A DNA stretch of 64,000 nt from Paenibacillus foliorum. GTDB lineage: Bacteria > Bacillota > Bacilli > Paenibacillales > NBRC-103111. Of the stretch, positions 27,361 to 34,974 are shown one piece after another. Made by a program: the position numbers and the translations under genes. The notes beneath the pieces are model-generated. The model had not been told where the DNA came from, searched no databases, and saw only the letters and a program-made list of their open reading frames with translations. Location of the stretch: the NCBI RefSeq assembly GCF_013141765.1, contig NZ_WHOD01000013.1:248001-312000 (forward strand), in the 5' to 3' direction. Position 1 is the stretch's first letter; each line of letters opens with the position of its first letter.

Positions 27361-28257
27361 GTGAAGCATGCCGCGTCTGCAGAAGTCGTGCTGCCTGGAA
27401 AAAGGCTGCAGTTATCCCTATTTAAAGTTGGCAATAAAAAGCTGTCCATTACGGATTCGTTAGTTTATATAGCGGGACTTATTATCCTGTTCATTGTTAT
27501 CTGCGCTATCTTTCCACAGTGGATTGCGCCTTATGCCCCCACGCAAATGATGGCGGATGCCATTCTGAAGCCTCCGAGTGCGGCGCATTTGTTCGGTACG
27601 GATTATTATGGCAGGGACGTATTTTCCTTAGTCGTATTCGGCAGCCGTGATTCCTTGTTAATTGGAGTGGTCTCGGTGCTGATTGGCGGGATAACCGGGG
27701 GAACCATGGGAGCGTTGTCCGGTTATATTGGAGGTTGGATCGACGGGGTCCTGATGCGGATTGTCGATGTGCTTATGACCATTCCCGGTCTTCTGCTTGC
27801 ACTTGCTATTGCTGCCGCTTTAGGCCCGAGCTTCTTCAATGTGGTGCTAGCTGTTAGTATTTCTGCTATTCCGGGCTATGCCAGAGTAATGAGGAGTCAA
27901 GCGATCTCGATGAAAGGGCGTCCTTTTATTACCGCGTCCTATTCGATAGGATCGAATCACTTGCATATATTTACGCGCCATATATTGCCGAATTCATTAT
28001 CGCCTCTGCTTGTTATGGGAACGATTGGAGTAGGATCTTCCATTCTGATAGGGTCAGGGCTCAGCTTTCTGGGTTTAGGTGTATTCAGAGAAATTCCGGA
28101 TTGGGGTACACTGCTTTCCCAAGGAAGAGGGTATTTAACCGTTGCTTGGTGGATGGCGAGCTTTCCAGGATTGGCCATAACTTTGTTTGTTCTTTCTGTT
28201 AATTTAATAGGAGATAAGTTCAGGGATCACTTGGATCCTAAGAAAAAAAGAATTTGA
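27361..28257 (+). CDS. ABC transporter permease, DppC/OppC type
   Basis: Second membrane subunit of the importer, 298 residues, with an N-terminal cytoplasmic segment, a first helix (LVYIAGLIILFIVICAIF) and the family motif PPSAAHLFGTDYYGRDVFS, then an EAA loop around PFITASYSIGSNHLHIFTRH. The start is GTG 27361 behind AAAGGAG; an ATG a few bases earlier is in another frame. Gene order SBP, DppB type, DppC type, ATPase is that of classic dipeptide importers. Confidence 0.93.
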   Translation: MKHAASAEVVLPGKRLQLSLFKVGNKKLSITDSLVYIAGLIILFIVICAIFPQWIAPYAPTQMMADAILKPPSAAHLFGTDYYGRDVFSLVVFGSRDSLLIGVVSVLIGGITGGTMGALSGYIGGWIDGVLMRIVDVLMTIPGLLLALAIAAALGPSFFNVVLAVSISAIPGYARVMRSQAISMKGRPFITASYSIGSNHLHIFTRHILPNSLSPLLVMGTIGVGSSILIGSGLSFLGLGVFREIPDWGTLLSQGRGYLTVAWWMASFPGLAITLFVLSVNLIGDKFRDHLDPKKKRI

Positions 28258-28335
28258 TTTACACTAAAATTGCGTGTTCAAAAGGGGAGTTTTTGGAACA
28301 GCCTCTATAACGGTATCTTTTAAGGAGGGTTTGAC

Positions 28336-30375
28336 TTGACACTTCTCGATATTCAACATTTGACCGTCGATTTTGCCACAAAACATGGGCTGCTCACTGC
28401 GATTACTGATGTTTCCCTTTCCATTAAAGCTGGCGAAACCGTATGCCTGGTTGGAGAATCGGGGAGCGGCAAGACGGTGGCTTCCAAGTCGATCATGAGA
28501 TTGATTGATTATGAGAACGGCGTAATCTCGAAGGGGAACATCTTGCTGGATGGTGTTGACTTGACCGCTTTATCCCAAGAGCAAATACGACTGCTGCGTG
28601 GCAAAAAAATGGCTATGGTGTTCCAGGAGCCCATGGCGGCCTTTGACCCTGTTTTTACAATCGGCAGTCAAATTGTGGGTAATATTGTTCAGCATAAACG
28701 AGTGAGCAAACAGGCTGCGACCCAGCAGTCCATTCAACTACTTGAAAGGGTAGGTATACCGGAAGCGGAGCTGCGGATGCGCCAGTATCCGAACGAGCTA
28801 TCCGGCGGTATGCTGCAGCGTGCGATGATCGCAATGGCATTGTCCTGTGAGCCCGAGCTGCTCATTGCTGATGAGCCAACAACTGCAATGGATGTGACCA
28901 TTCAAGCCCAAATCTTGCAGCTGCTGCAAGAGCTGAAAGCCGAATATAAGATGTCGATTTTATTAATTACGCATGACATGGGGATTGCCGCACAGTTAGC
29001 GGATCGGATTGTTGTTATGTACGCAGGCAGAGTCATGGAGCAAGCATCAGCCGTTCAGCTCTTTGAACAGCCGTACCATCCGTATACGAAAGCTCTGCTT
29101 CAATCGATCCTTACGTTGGAGGGCAGCCGAGATAAAAGGCTATATTCGATCGAAGGCGCGATCCCAAGCCTGGCGGAGCTTCCGGAAGGCTGCCGGTTTC
29201 ATCCCCGCTGCTCCTATGCCACGGAACAGTGCGTAAGATTCAATCCTCCGCTGCATGAGATCAATGGGCGGGAAGTAGCCTGCTGGCATGCCGAAGAGCT
29301 GGTAAAGACAGAATGGGGAGCTCAACGGCATCATCTATTATCTGTTTCCTCTGTACAAGCGGCTTTAACTGAAGAGGTTACAGCGGATAATTCCCTCAGT
29401 AAAGCTGCCCCACAGGATTTATTTGAGGTTAAAGGTTTGCAAAAGTTTTACAAGGCTAACAAAGGGATCTTCAATAAAAGCAATAAGTTCGTCCGCGCCG
29501 TGGATGATGTTTCCTTCTCGATTCGCCAAGGCGAGGTGTTCGGCCTTGTAGGGGAATCCGGCAGTGGGAAATCAACGTTAGGCCGGGTGCTTTTGCAGCT
29601 GGAGAAAGCTACGGCGGGCCAAGTGTTGTTCCAAGGCAGAGATTTAACTCTCCAAAATGGAGGTGAGCTTCGTCAAGCCCGGCGCGATATGCAAATGATA
29701 TTTCAGGACCCTTACGGATCGCTTAGCCCGCGTTGGAGGGTTGGAGATATTATAGGCGAGCCGCTGGAAGTGCATAACCTTTTGAAAGGTAATGAGAGAA
29801 GAGCGCGTGTCGAGGAGCTGCTTGAGTGGGTAGGGTTAAGCCCCTCCTGGTATAACCGATATCCTCATGAATTTTCAGGAGGACAGCGGCAAAGAATTGG
29901 TATAGCGAGAGCCATTGCGCTTAATCCGAAGTTTATTTTGGCTGATGAAGCTGTATCTGCACTCGACGTATCCGTACAATCGCAAATCGTGAATCTACTT
30001 CAGGATTTGCAGAGCAGAATGGGGCTTACCTACTTGTTCATCGCTCACGGATTGCAGATTGTCCGCCATATTTCCAACCGCGTTGGAGTTATGTATCTAG
30101 GCAAGCTGGTTGAGATCGCCCCGAGCGAGGAGCTGTTCTTGCACCCGGCGCATCATTATACAAAGGCGCTAATTGCTTCGATTCCTCTGCCTGACCCGGC
30201 CCGTAAAAGCGAGCTTGTCGAACTGAAGGGGGAAATTCCTTCACCGGCAAACCCTCCGTCAGGCTGCCGGTTTCATACCCGCTGCCCTGCGGCCACGGCC
30301 CTATGCAGGGAAATTCAGCCTGAGCTTCAGGAGCTTCAGCAAGGTCATTGGGCTGCATGTCATTATCCGGTGTAG
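28336..30375 (+). CDS. Fused double ABC ATPase, DppD-DppF/GsiA type
   Basis: A 679-residue protein with two complete ATP-binding cassettes, as in GsiA and similar fused importer ATPases. The first half has Walker [13 protein letters not shown], signature [12 protein letters not shown] and Walker [13 protein letters not shown]; the second has [26 protein letters not shown] and [12 protein letters not shown]. Each half ends in the OppD/DppF C-terminal extension with clustered cysteines ([28 protein letters not shown]). The halves are joined around residue 345. TTG 28336 follows AAGGAGG. One polypeptide thus replaces the two ATPases of Dpp systems. The second half reads AHGL where most have SHDL; the switch histidine is kept. 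Confidence 0.94.
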   Translation: MTLLDIQHLTVDFATKHGLLTAITDVSLSIKAGETVCLVGESGSGKTVASKSIMRLIDYENGVISKGNILLDGVDLTALSQEQIRLLRGKKMAMVFQEPMAAFDPVFTIGSQIVGNIVQHKRVSKQAATQQSIQLLERVGIPEAELRMRQYPNELSGGMLQRAMIAMALSCEPELLIADEPTTAMDVTIQAQILQLLQELKAEYKMSILLITHDMGIAAQLADRIVVMYAGRVMEQASAVQLFEQPYHPYTKALLQSILTLEGSRDKRLYSIEGAIPSLAELPEGCRFHPRCSYATEQCVRFNPPLHEINGREVACWHAEELVKTEWGAQRHHLLSVSSVQAALTEEVTADNSLSKAAPQDLFEVKGLQKFYKANKGIFNKSNKFVRAVDDVSFSIRQGEVFGLVGESGSGKSTLGRVLLQLEKATAGQVLFQGRDLTLQNGGELRQARRDMQMIFQDPYGSLSPRWRVGDIIGEPLEVHNLLKGNERRARVEELLEWVGLSPSWYNRYPHEFSGGQRQRIGIARAIALNPKFILADEAVSALDVSVQSQIVNLLQDLQSRMGLTYLFIAHGLQIVRHISNRVGVMYLGKLVEIAPSEELFLHPAHHYTKALIASIPLPDPARKSELVELKGEIPSPANPPSGCRFHTRCPAATALCREIQPELQELQQGHWAACHYPV

Positions 30376-30417
30376 CCTGAACGAAAACCTTTTATATGAA
30401 AAATGGAGGAATGTATA

Positions 30418-30885
30418 ATGAGCCAGATAACCATTGATATTCAGAGCTATAAGGACACGTATCTTAAGCTGAAGTCAGCTATAGAGGGACTAACGGAAGA
30501 TCAGCTGAAATGGAAAGCGGCTCCTGATAAATGGAGTGTAACCGAGGTTCTGTCTCATTTGACGGATCACAGCATCGTATTTTCCTTTCGTATCCGCAAG
30601 CTTATTTCCGAGGAAGCTGCACAATTGCCACCGTTTCAGCAGGACCCGTGGGTTAGCGAGAGCAAGGCGAACGAGGGAGCGGCAAGAGACATTCTTGATG
30701 TATTCGGAATTCTTCTTACCTATAACAGTCTGCTGTTTGACAGGCTGCCTGCTGAGGCTTGGAGTAAAACAGGCATCAACTTTAAGGGAGAAGCTGTAAC
30801 GCTTCTTCAGTCCTTCCAATCGTTTATCAAGCATGTGGACACTCATTTACTGCAAATTGAGAGGATTAAGAACGCTTATCAATAG
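30418..30885 (+). CDS. DinB-like metal-dependent thiol-transferase family protein
   Basis: A 155-residue four-helix protein of the DinB/YfiT group, related to bacillithiol S-transferases. Candidate metal ligands are histidines in VLSHLTDH (about residue 48) and in FIKHVDTHLLQIERI near the end, at the spacing seen in the family. KWSVTEVLSHLTDH follows the common DinB motif W-s-x-x-E-v-l-x-H-l. AATGGAGG precedes ATG 30418. It is the last gene of the importer cluster, 42 bases after the ATPase. A thiol-conjugation or detoxification step in the pathway is possible but not shown. Confidence 0.8.
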   Translation: MSQITIDIQSYKDTYLKLKSAIEGLTEDQLKWKAAPDKWSVTEVLSHLTDHSIVFSFRIRKLISEEAAQLPPFQQDPWVSESKANEGAARDILDVFGILLTYNSLLFDRLPAEAWSKTGINFKGEAVTLLQSFQSFIKHVDTHLLQIERIKNAYQ

Positions 30886-31047
30886 TCTGAAGGGCACCCA
30901 ATTCGATAGTAATAGAAGCAATCGCAGCTAATTCTACGGTGGCGGAAGCAATAGCTTTCCTGAACAGTCGCTGTAGGTGTAGGAGACAACTTGAAAGATT
31001 CTGAGGTATATAGAGGCGTTTATCAGGAGATCATTGTTAAGAGAGAA

Positions 31048-31083
31048 AAGAACGTTAATACTTCGGTTAACGTTCTTTTTTTG
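31048..31083 (+). terminator. Terminator of the transport/monooxygenase cluster
   Basis: AAGAACGTTAA and TTAACGTTCTT form a perfect 11-bp stem (31048-31058, 31067-31077) with a loop of eight bases, followed by a T run. Confidence 0.92.
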
Positions 31084-31124
31084 CAATAAGTCAGTAGTAG
31101 CGGTTTGAAAAAAAGTGTGATATA

Positions 31125-31152
31125 GTTATTTCTGTTAACTGTAATAAATAAC
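31125..31152. promoter_or_regulatory. Inverted repeat in the Old Yellow Enzyme promoter region
   Basis: GTTATTT (31125-31131) and AAATAAC (31146-31152) are perfect arms around a 14-base centre that itself contains CTGTTAACTG. It is placed about 65 bases before the next start, as an operator might be. The regulator is unknown. Confidence 0.35.
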
Positions 31153-31217
31153 ATGACAGTTTGTCGTGAGACAGAGTCTATAGGGATATTAAATATAAAC
31201 ATTGGAGGTAATAAGGA

Positions 31218-32345
31218 ATGAGTAATCAAGAGACACAATCAACACCAAAGGTGGAGCCGTTGTTTGAACCTTTTACAATAGGAAATTTGAAGGTGAAGAA
31301 CCGCATCGTAATGGCTCCAATGACTAGAGCCTTCTCTCCTGAAGGGGTGCCTGGTCCAGATGTGGCTGCTTATTATCGCCGCCGTGCAGAGAATGGTGTA
31401 GGCCTCATTATTACGGAGGGTACTTTAATTAATGATCCGGCAGCAACGAATAACCCTAATATACCCAATTTTCATGGTACGGATGCATTGAATGGCTGGG
31501 CTAATGTCGTCTCGCAAGTTCACGAAGCGGGTGGGCTTATTATGCCGCAGCTGTGGCACATTGGAACGGATCGTAAGATTGGCGCCATTCCTAATCCAGA
31601 AGAACTGCCAATCGGGCCTTCAGGATTGGACATTGCTACAGGTGAGAAAGTAAATGAGCCGATGAGCGAAGCAAGAATTGCTTCCGTAATCGCAGCATAC
31701 GCACAGGCAGCGGCAGATGCCAAGCGAATTGGTTTTGACGGCATCGAGCTTCATGGAGCACACGGTTATCTGATTGATCAGTTTTTCTGGGAGAAAACCA
31801 ATCAACGCGATGACAACTACGGTGGTAATCTTGTGAAAAGAACCCGGTTTGCCGCAGACATTATCGAGGCATGCCGTCGTGCTGTAGGTCCGGATTTCCC
31901 AATTATCATACGAATTTCGCAATGGAAATCAAGTGATTACCAAGCCAAATTAGCAGAAAATCCTGAGCAGCTTTCCCAGTTTCTTTCACCTCTAGTGGAA
32001 GCAGGCGTTGACGTGTTTCATTGCTCTACCCGCCGCTTCTGGGAACCGGAGTTTGAAGGCTCAGACCTTAACTTTGCTGGCTGGGTCAAACAATTAACCG
32101 GAAAGCCTACCATCACAGTAGGCTCTGTAGGACTGGACAATGAATTTATAGCTTCTTTCAAAGGTGAAAGCGCAGGTACGGCCAATGTGGATGCATTGAT
32201 TGAAAAGCTAAGCAAAAATGAATTTGACCTGGTTGCTGTCGGTCGTGCTTTGCTCGTAGATCCTGCTTGGGCTGCTAAAATTCGCGATGGCCGGACGGAT
32301 GAGCTGGAAATATTTACTCCCCAGGCCTTAGGATCATTGTCTTGA
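31218..32345 (+). CDS. Old Yellow Enzyme family NADH:flavin oxidoreductase
   Basis: A 375-residue FMN-dependent TIM-barrel enzyme of the OYE family that reduces activated carbon-carbon double bonds with NAD(P)H. Seen are LFEPFTIGNLKVKNRIVMAP, the substrate-binding pair and proton donor region ELHGAHGYLIDQFF, WEKTNQRDDNYGG, and the FMN phosphate site ending VAVGRALLVDP. GGAGGTAATAAGG precedes ATG 31218. It stands alone between two terminators. OYE genes are often induced by electrophiles; the upstream inverted repeat would fit a dedicated repressor that is not adjacent. Confidence 0.93.
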   Translation: MSNQETQSTPKVEPLFEPFTIGNLKVKNRIVMAPMTRAFSPEGVPGPDVAAYYRRRAENGVGLIITEGTLINDPAATNNPNIPNFHGTDALNGWANVVSQVHEAGGLIMPQLWHIGTDRKIGAIPNPEELPIGPSGLDIATGEKVNEPMSEARIASVIAAYAQAAADAKRIGFDGIELHGAHGYLIDQFFWEKTNQRDDNYGGNLVKRTRFAADIIEACRRAVGPDFPIIIRISQWKSSDYQAKLAENPEQLSQFLSPLVEAGVDVFHCSTRRFWEPEFEGSDLNFAGWVKQLTGKPTITVGSVGLDNEFIASFKGESAGTANVDALIEKLSKNEFDLVAVGRALLVDPAWAAKIRDGRTDELEIFTPQALGSLS

Positions 32346-32371
32346 TGATGTAAGTATAGCTTTGTTGGCAT

Positions 32372-32418
32372 GACCGGGATACCCTCGGATTCAAGGGGAA
32401 TCCCGGTCGTTTTTATTT
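32372..32418 (+). terminator. Terminator after the Old Yellow Enzyme gene
   Basis: GACCGGGAT (32372-32380) pairs with ATCCCGGTC (32400-32408), with an inner ACCCT/AGGGG pairing, then GTTTTTATTTT. Confidence 0.9.
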
Positions 32419-32550
32419 TGTCACATTATGAGAATTCCAAATCCAAACCCTCGCATAACAGATTAGTAGTGAATGCTATAACTGGAGTATCTGGAGCTAA
32501 TTCGACCTTCTCATTCTCGGTAAGGAGTTTAGCTGCAAAACTCCATCAAT

Positions 32551-32730
32551 ATGTGGTCACTCATCGGAACATACCGTGAGGCATGGAATTATATGGGGTT
32601 CTCCCTGTTATTTGTTGCGGTGAACCCAATTGGCCTGCCATTAACTGGAGGTTTTCCCGCTAGTGATGTGGTGGCGGAAGTTCGGCTGTTTATATTCGCC
32701 AAGCACTGGCTTGGTTTGGGGCAATTTTAA
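32551..32730 (+). pseudogene. 59-codon frame, possible remnant of a membrane protein
   Basis: ATG 32551 to TAA 32730 encodes 59 residues with two hydrophobic stretches (MGFSLLFVAVNPIGLPLTGG and VRLFIFAKHWLGLGQF). There is no ribosome site at a normal distance. The surrounding 370 bases (32419-32786) show no other supportable gene. The composition looks protein-like, so I treat it as a possible decayed fragment of a gene once lying here, perhaps lost together with cobalamin genes; the family is not recognised. Confidence 0.25.
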
Positions 32731-32789
32731 TTGTTAAAAACTAAATATTCATGTATGATCAATGTTGTTCAATCATAACTGTAAATTGT

Positions 32790-32962
32790 GGGAACAAGGT
32801 GCTCCAATTCAAAGGAGCGTAAAAGGGAAGTTCGGTTCAATGCCGACGCGGTCCCGCCACTGTATCGGAATAATCGCAGCAAGCATGCCACTGATCCTTC
32901 TTCAAGGATTGGGAAGGCTGCTGTGAGGTTTATTCCGGAGCCAGGAGACCTGCCTGTTCTGA
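32790..32962 (+). ncRNA. Cobalamin (adenosylcobalamin) riboswitch
   Basis: Diagnostic elements are all in order: GGTGCTCC/GGAGCG paired arms with TAAAAGGGAA, then GCCGACGCGGTCCCGCCACT (core J6/3 region), and the B12 box AGCCAGGAGACCTGCC at 32939-32954. The outer helix can close through GAACA (32792-32796) with TGTTC (32955-32959). It ends about 70 bases before a rho-independent terminator, so control is by premature termination when cobalamin is bound. Its only downstream gene is the ferredoxin-like protein at 33183. Confidence 0.95.
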
Positions 32963-33030
32963 CAACACTGCTTAACCTACGGGAGATAGGGAAGTGTTAA
33001 AGACGGCCGTCGTATGCTCGCAGCAGCTAT

Positions 33031-33086
33031 AGGCATCTTTACCTTTTCATGCATTTTTCTTGCTGAGGGGTAGAGATGTCTTTTTT
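33031..33086 (+). terminator. Riboswitch expression-platform terminator
   Basis: AGGCATCTTTACC (33031-33043) pairs with GGTAGAGATGTCT (from 33069), two wobble pairs, loop about 25 bases, followed by TTTTTT. Confidence 0.8.
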
Positions 33087-33090
33087 AATT

Positions 33091-33144
<54 letters not shown>

Positions 33145-33182
33145 GGAACTAGTGATTTAGGAAAGTGAGGCTTGATACATAT

Positions 33183-33548
33183 ATGACGACTTGGAATTTA
33201 TCCAATGTAAAGCATCATGTGTTTATCTGTAATGGAGGAAGCTGCCTGCGACAGCAGGGGGAGGAAGTTACATCGGCAATTCGTGCAGAAATTGCTGCAT
33301 TGCATGCGGACGGACGAATACATACAACAAGAACGAGATGCAATGGGCGCTGCGAGGATGCATGCGTAGTAATGGTATATCCAGAAGGAATCTGGTATAA
33401 AGACGTAACACCGGATGTTGGAAAGCGCATAGTCCGTGAGCATTTACTTGAGGGTAATCCGCTACAAGAGAACATGGTGTATTCTTACAGCGAGTGTTTT
33501 AGAGCGACGGGAGTAGGGAGCATGGGTAAGAATAAAGCAAAGGCTTAA
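33183..33548 (+). CDS. Thioredoxin-like 2Fe-2S ferredoxin domain protein under B12 riboswitch control
   Basis: A 121-residue protein of the thioredoxin-like (2Fe-2S) ferredoxin group: HHVFICNGGSCLRQQGEE provides the first cysteine pair and RCNGRCEDACVVMVYPEG the second group, then WYKDVTPDVGKRIVREHL. Relatives occur in cobalamin biosynthesis operons, where they probably deliver electrons for cobalt or corrin reduction. ATG 33183 has GTGAGG 12 bases upstream, a longer than usual gap; GTG 33165 in frame would lie within that same element. No cobalamin synthesis gene follows; the next gene is in the opposite direction, so this regulon is reduced to one gene here. Confidence 0.82.
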   Translation: MTTWNLSNVKHHVFICNGGSCLRQQGEEVTSAIRAEIAALHADGRIHTTRTRCNGRCEDACVVMVYPEGIWYKDVTPDVGKRIVREHLLEGNPLQENMVYSYSECFRATGVGSMGKNKAKA

Positions 33549-33561
33549 GAGTATTAAGCTT

Positions 33562-33603
33562 GAGATCTGGGATCTGGGATCTGGGATCTGAGATCACAGA
33601 TCA
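33562..33603 (+). repeat. Six-unit heptanucleotide tandem repeat after the ferredoxin gene
   Basis: GAGATCT, three copies of GGGATCT, then GAGATCA and CAGATCA form a 42-base run of seven-base units, starting 14 bases after the ferredoxin stop. Central copies are identical and outer ones diverged, as expected for an expanding array. No coding role. Confidence 0.85.
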
Positions 33604-33665
33604 AGGGTTAAAAGGCGTCGGTATTTTTCTGAATTGTGATATTACTGAGCGGATATTAATTAGGT

Positions 33666-34169
33666 TTACAAGATAATGGACATCAAGTCGTCATCCCAGT
33701 ATTGACCGTTGCTTTTCATAGCATTTCGTTCTGTTCCATATGTCGTAAAACCAACGGATTCATAAAGTCTTTTGGCAGCAAGGTTGTTGGAAACTACCGT
33801 TAAATTAATTTGCTCCAAGCCCGGTAATTGTTTGGCTCGTTGAAGTAATTCGGTAAGCAGGGCATAGCCTACTCGCATTCCACGGAATTCAGGGTTTACA
33901 TACATGGCATAAATAGAACCTTTATGTGTAATTTTGGGATTACTCTCACGCACGAAGGTAACGATTCCCGCTAACTCATCAGCTTTTGTAAAGCAGCCCA
34001 GAGTAAATTTCATTGCAGTTTGTTGAAGATTTTGTTGGAATTCCTCAATCGGTTTTTCTAATTGTATTTCATAAGTGGTTAAAAAGGCTTCGGGATTTTC
34101 CTTAAGAGATGTGAATCGAATCTGGCGATAAATTTCAGCATCTGTCGGATTCAAACAGCGAATGTTCAT
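33666..34169 (-). CDS. GNAT-family N-acetyltransferase
   Basis: A 167-residue single-domain GNAT acetyltransferase that transfers an acetyl group from acetyl-CoA to an amine. The acetyl-CoA binding segment VNPEFRGMRVGYALLTELLQ (R-x-x-G-x-G/A pattern), the preceding strand GSIYAMYV and the C-terminal NLAAKRLYESVGFTTYGTE are typical. AAGGAG lies 9-10 bases before the ATG on this strand. Substrate unknown. It is transcribed toward the B12-controlled gene and shares no operon. Confidence 0.9.
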   Translation of the reverse strand: MNIRCLNPTDAEIYRQIRFTSLKENPEAFLTTYEIQLEKPIEEFQQNLQQTAMKFTLGCFTKADELAGIVTFVRESNPKITHKGSIYAMYVNPEFRGMRVGYALLTELLQRAKQLPGLEQINLTVVSNNLAAKRLYESVGFTTYGTERNAMKSNGQYWDDDLMSIIL

Positions 34170-34328
34170 TGGCGCAGCTCCTTCCTAACCGTATACAATC
34201 ATGTGAATGGTAACCATTATACAGGGGCTGTTCCAATGAAACAAGGCTTCTAAATTCAAAGTTTTCAAGAAATGGATGTTGAAACAGATGAGTTGCATAC
34301 AATGGATAATGCTGTTAAAATAAAAAAA

Positions 34329-34342
34329 TGACTGATCAGTCA
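34329..34342. promoter_or_regulatory. TetR-type operator before the tetR-RND unit
   Basis: TGACTGATCAGTCA is a perfect 14-bp palindrome, with CAGTCAT extending it, 39 bases before the TetR start. ACTGATCAGT-like dyads are common TetR/AcrR-family operators that mediate autorepression. Confidence 0.7.
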
Positions 34343-34380
34343 GTCATAAGCAAATATTTGGTAATGGGGGTAACGCATAA

Positions 34381-34974
34381 ATGGGTGAGGATAAGAAAGA
34401 AAGCATCATAGAAGCTGCGTTAAAGCTCTTTGAGGAGCAGGGATATCATACTACGAAGGTCTCGGATATTGTACGCCAAGCAGGAGTAGCTCAGGGAACC
34501 TTTTACTTATATTTCAAAAGCAAGGAGGATTTGTTCCGCAGCATTGCCGAATCCTGCTTAGCTGAAGTTTCTGATGCTATTAAGCTGAATTGCACAGGAA
34601 GCGCTAAGGAAGAGGCACTTTACCGGATGATCCTTGAGTCGCTGCGCGTGTATTATAATAACAAAAGTATTTTGAAAATTTTAAACGGGCATGGGACTGC
34701 TTCCACGGAGATCGCGGATATTTCGGATGCTTTTTATCGGACTATTATGCTGGTTATCAAGCAATCTTTTATGGACTGGGGAGCCTTTCCTAATTACTCG
34801 GAGGAACAGCTTGAAATTGCGGCCTATTCCAAAATAGGAATGGTTGAGATGGTTGCGTACCAATGCTTTATCATTAAAAATTATGATGTCACCCATATCG
34901 ATTCTATAGCTCAAGTGCTTGCGGGCGTAAATGCGCCGTGCAAGCTGGAGCCGACGGATGTAGGTGGCGAATGA
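34381..34974 (+). CDS. TetR/AcrR-family regulator of the RND pump
   Basis: A 197-residue TetR regulator. Residues 5-55 contain the helix-turn-helix (ESIIEAALKLFEEQGYHTTK, then VSDIVRQAGVAQGTFYLYFK), and the rest is the helical ligand-binding domain. The stop codon overlaps the RND start as ATGA, so the two are one transcription unit and translationally coupled. A 14-bp palindrome lies 39 bases upstream. It most probably represses its own operon and is released by a pump substrate. GGGGGTAAC lies before ATG 34381. Confidence 0.92.
   Translation: MGEDKKESIIEAALKLFEEQGYHTTKVSDIVRQAGVAQGTFYLYFKSKEDLFRSIAESCLAEVSDAIKLNCTGSAKEEALYRMILESLRVYYNNKSILKILNGHGTASTEIADISDAFYRTIMLVIKQSFMDWGAFPNYSEEQLEIAAYSKIGMVEMVAYQCFIIKNYDVTHIDSIAQVLAGVNAPCKLEPTDVGGE

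Larger units (their letters stand above)
30886..31217. other. Intergenic region between the importer cluster and the Old Yellow Enzyme gene
   Basis: The first 150 bases show no gene that I can support. A terminator lies at 31048-31083, then an AT-rich promoter region with an inverted repeat at 31125-31152. Confidence 0.5.

Noticed and set aside
28274-28299. Inverted repeat TGTTC-AAAA...TTTTTGG-AACA before the fused ATPase gene
   Set aside because: Imperfect, short, and followed by no T tract; within a gene cluster it may be chance.
32788-33000. 70-codon frame at the B12 region
   Set aside because: The bases are fully explained by the cobalamin riboswitch core and the B12 box.
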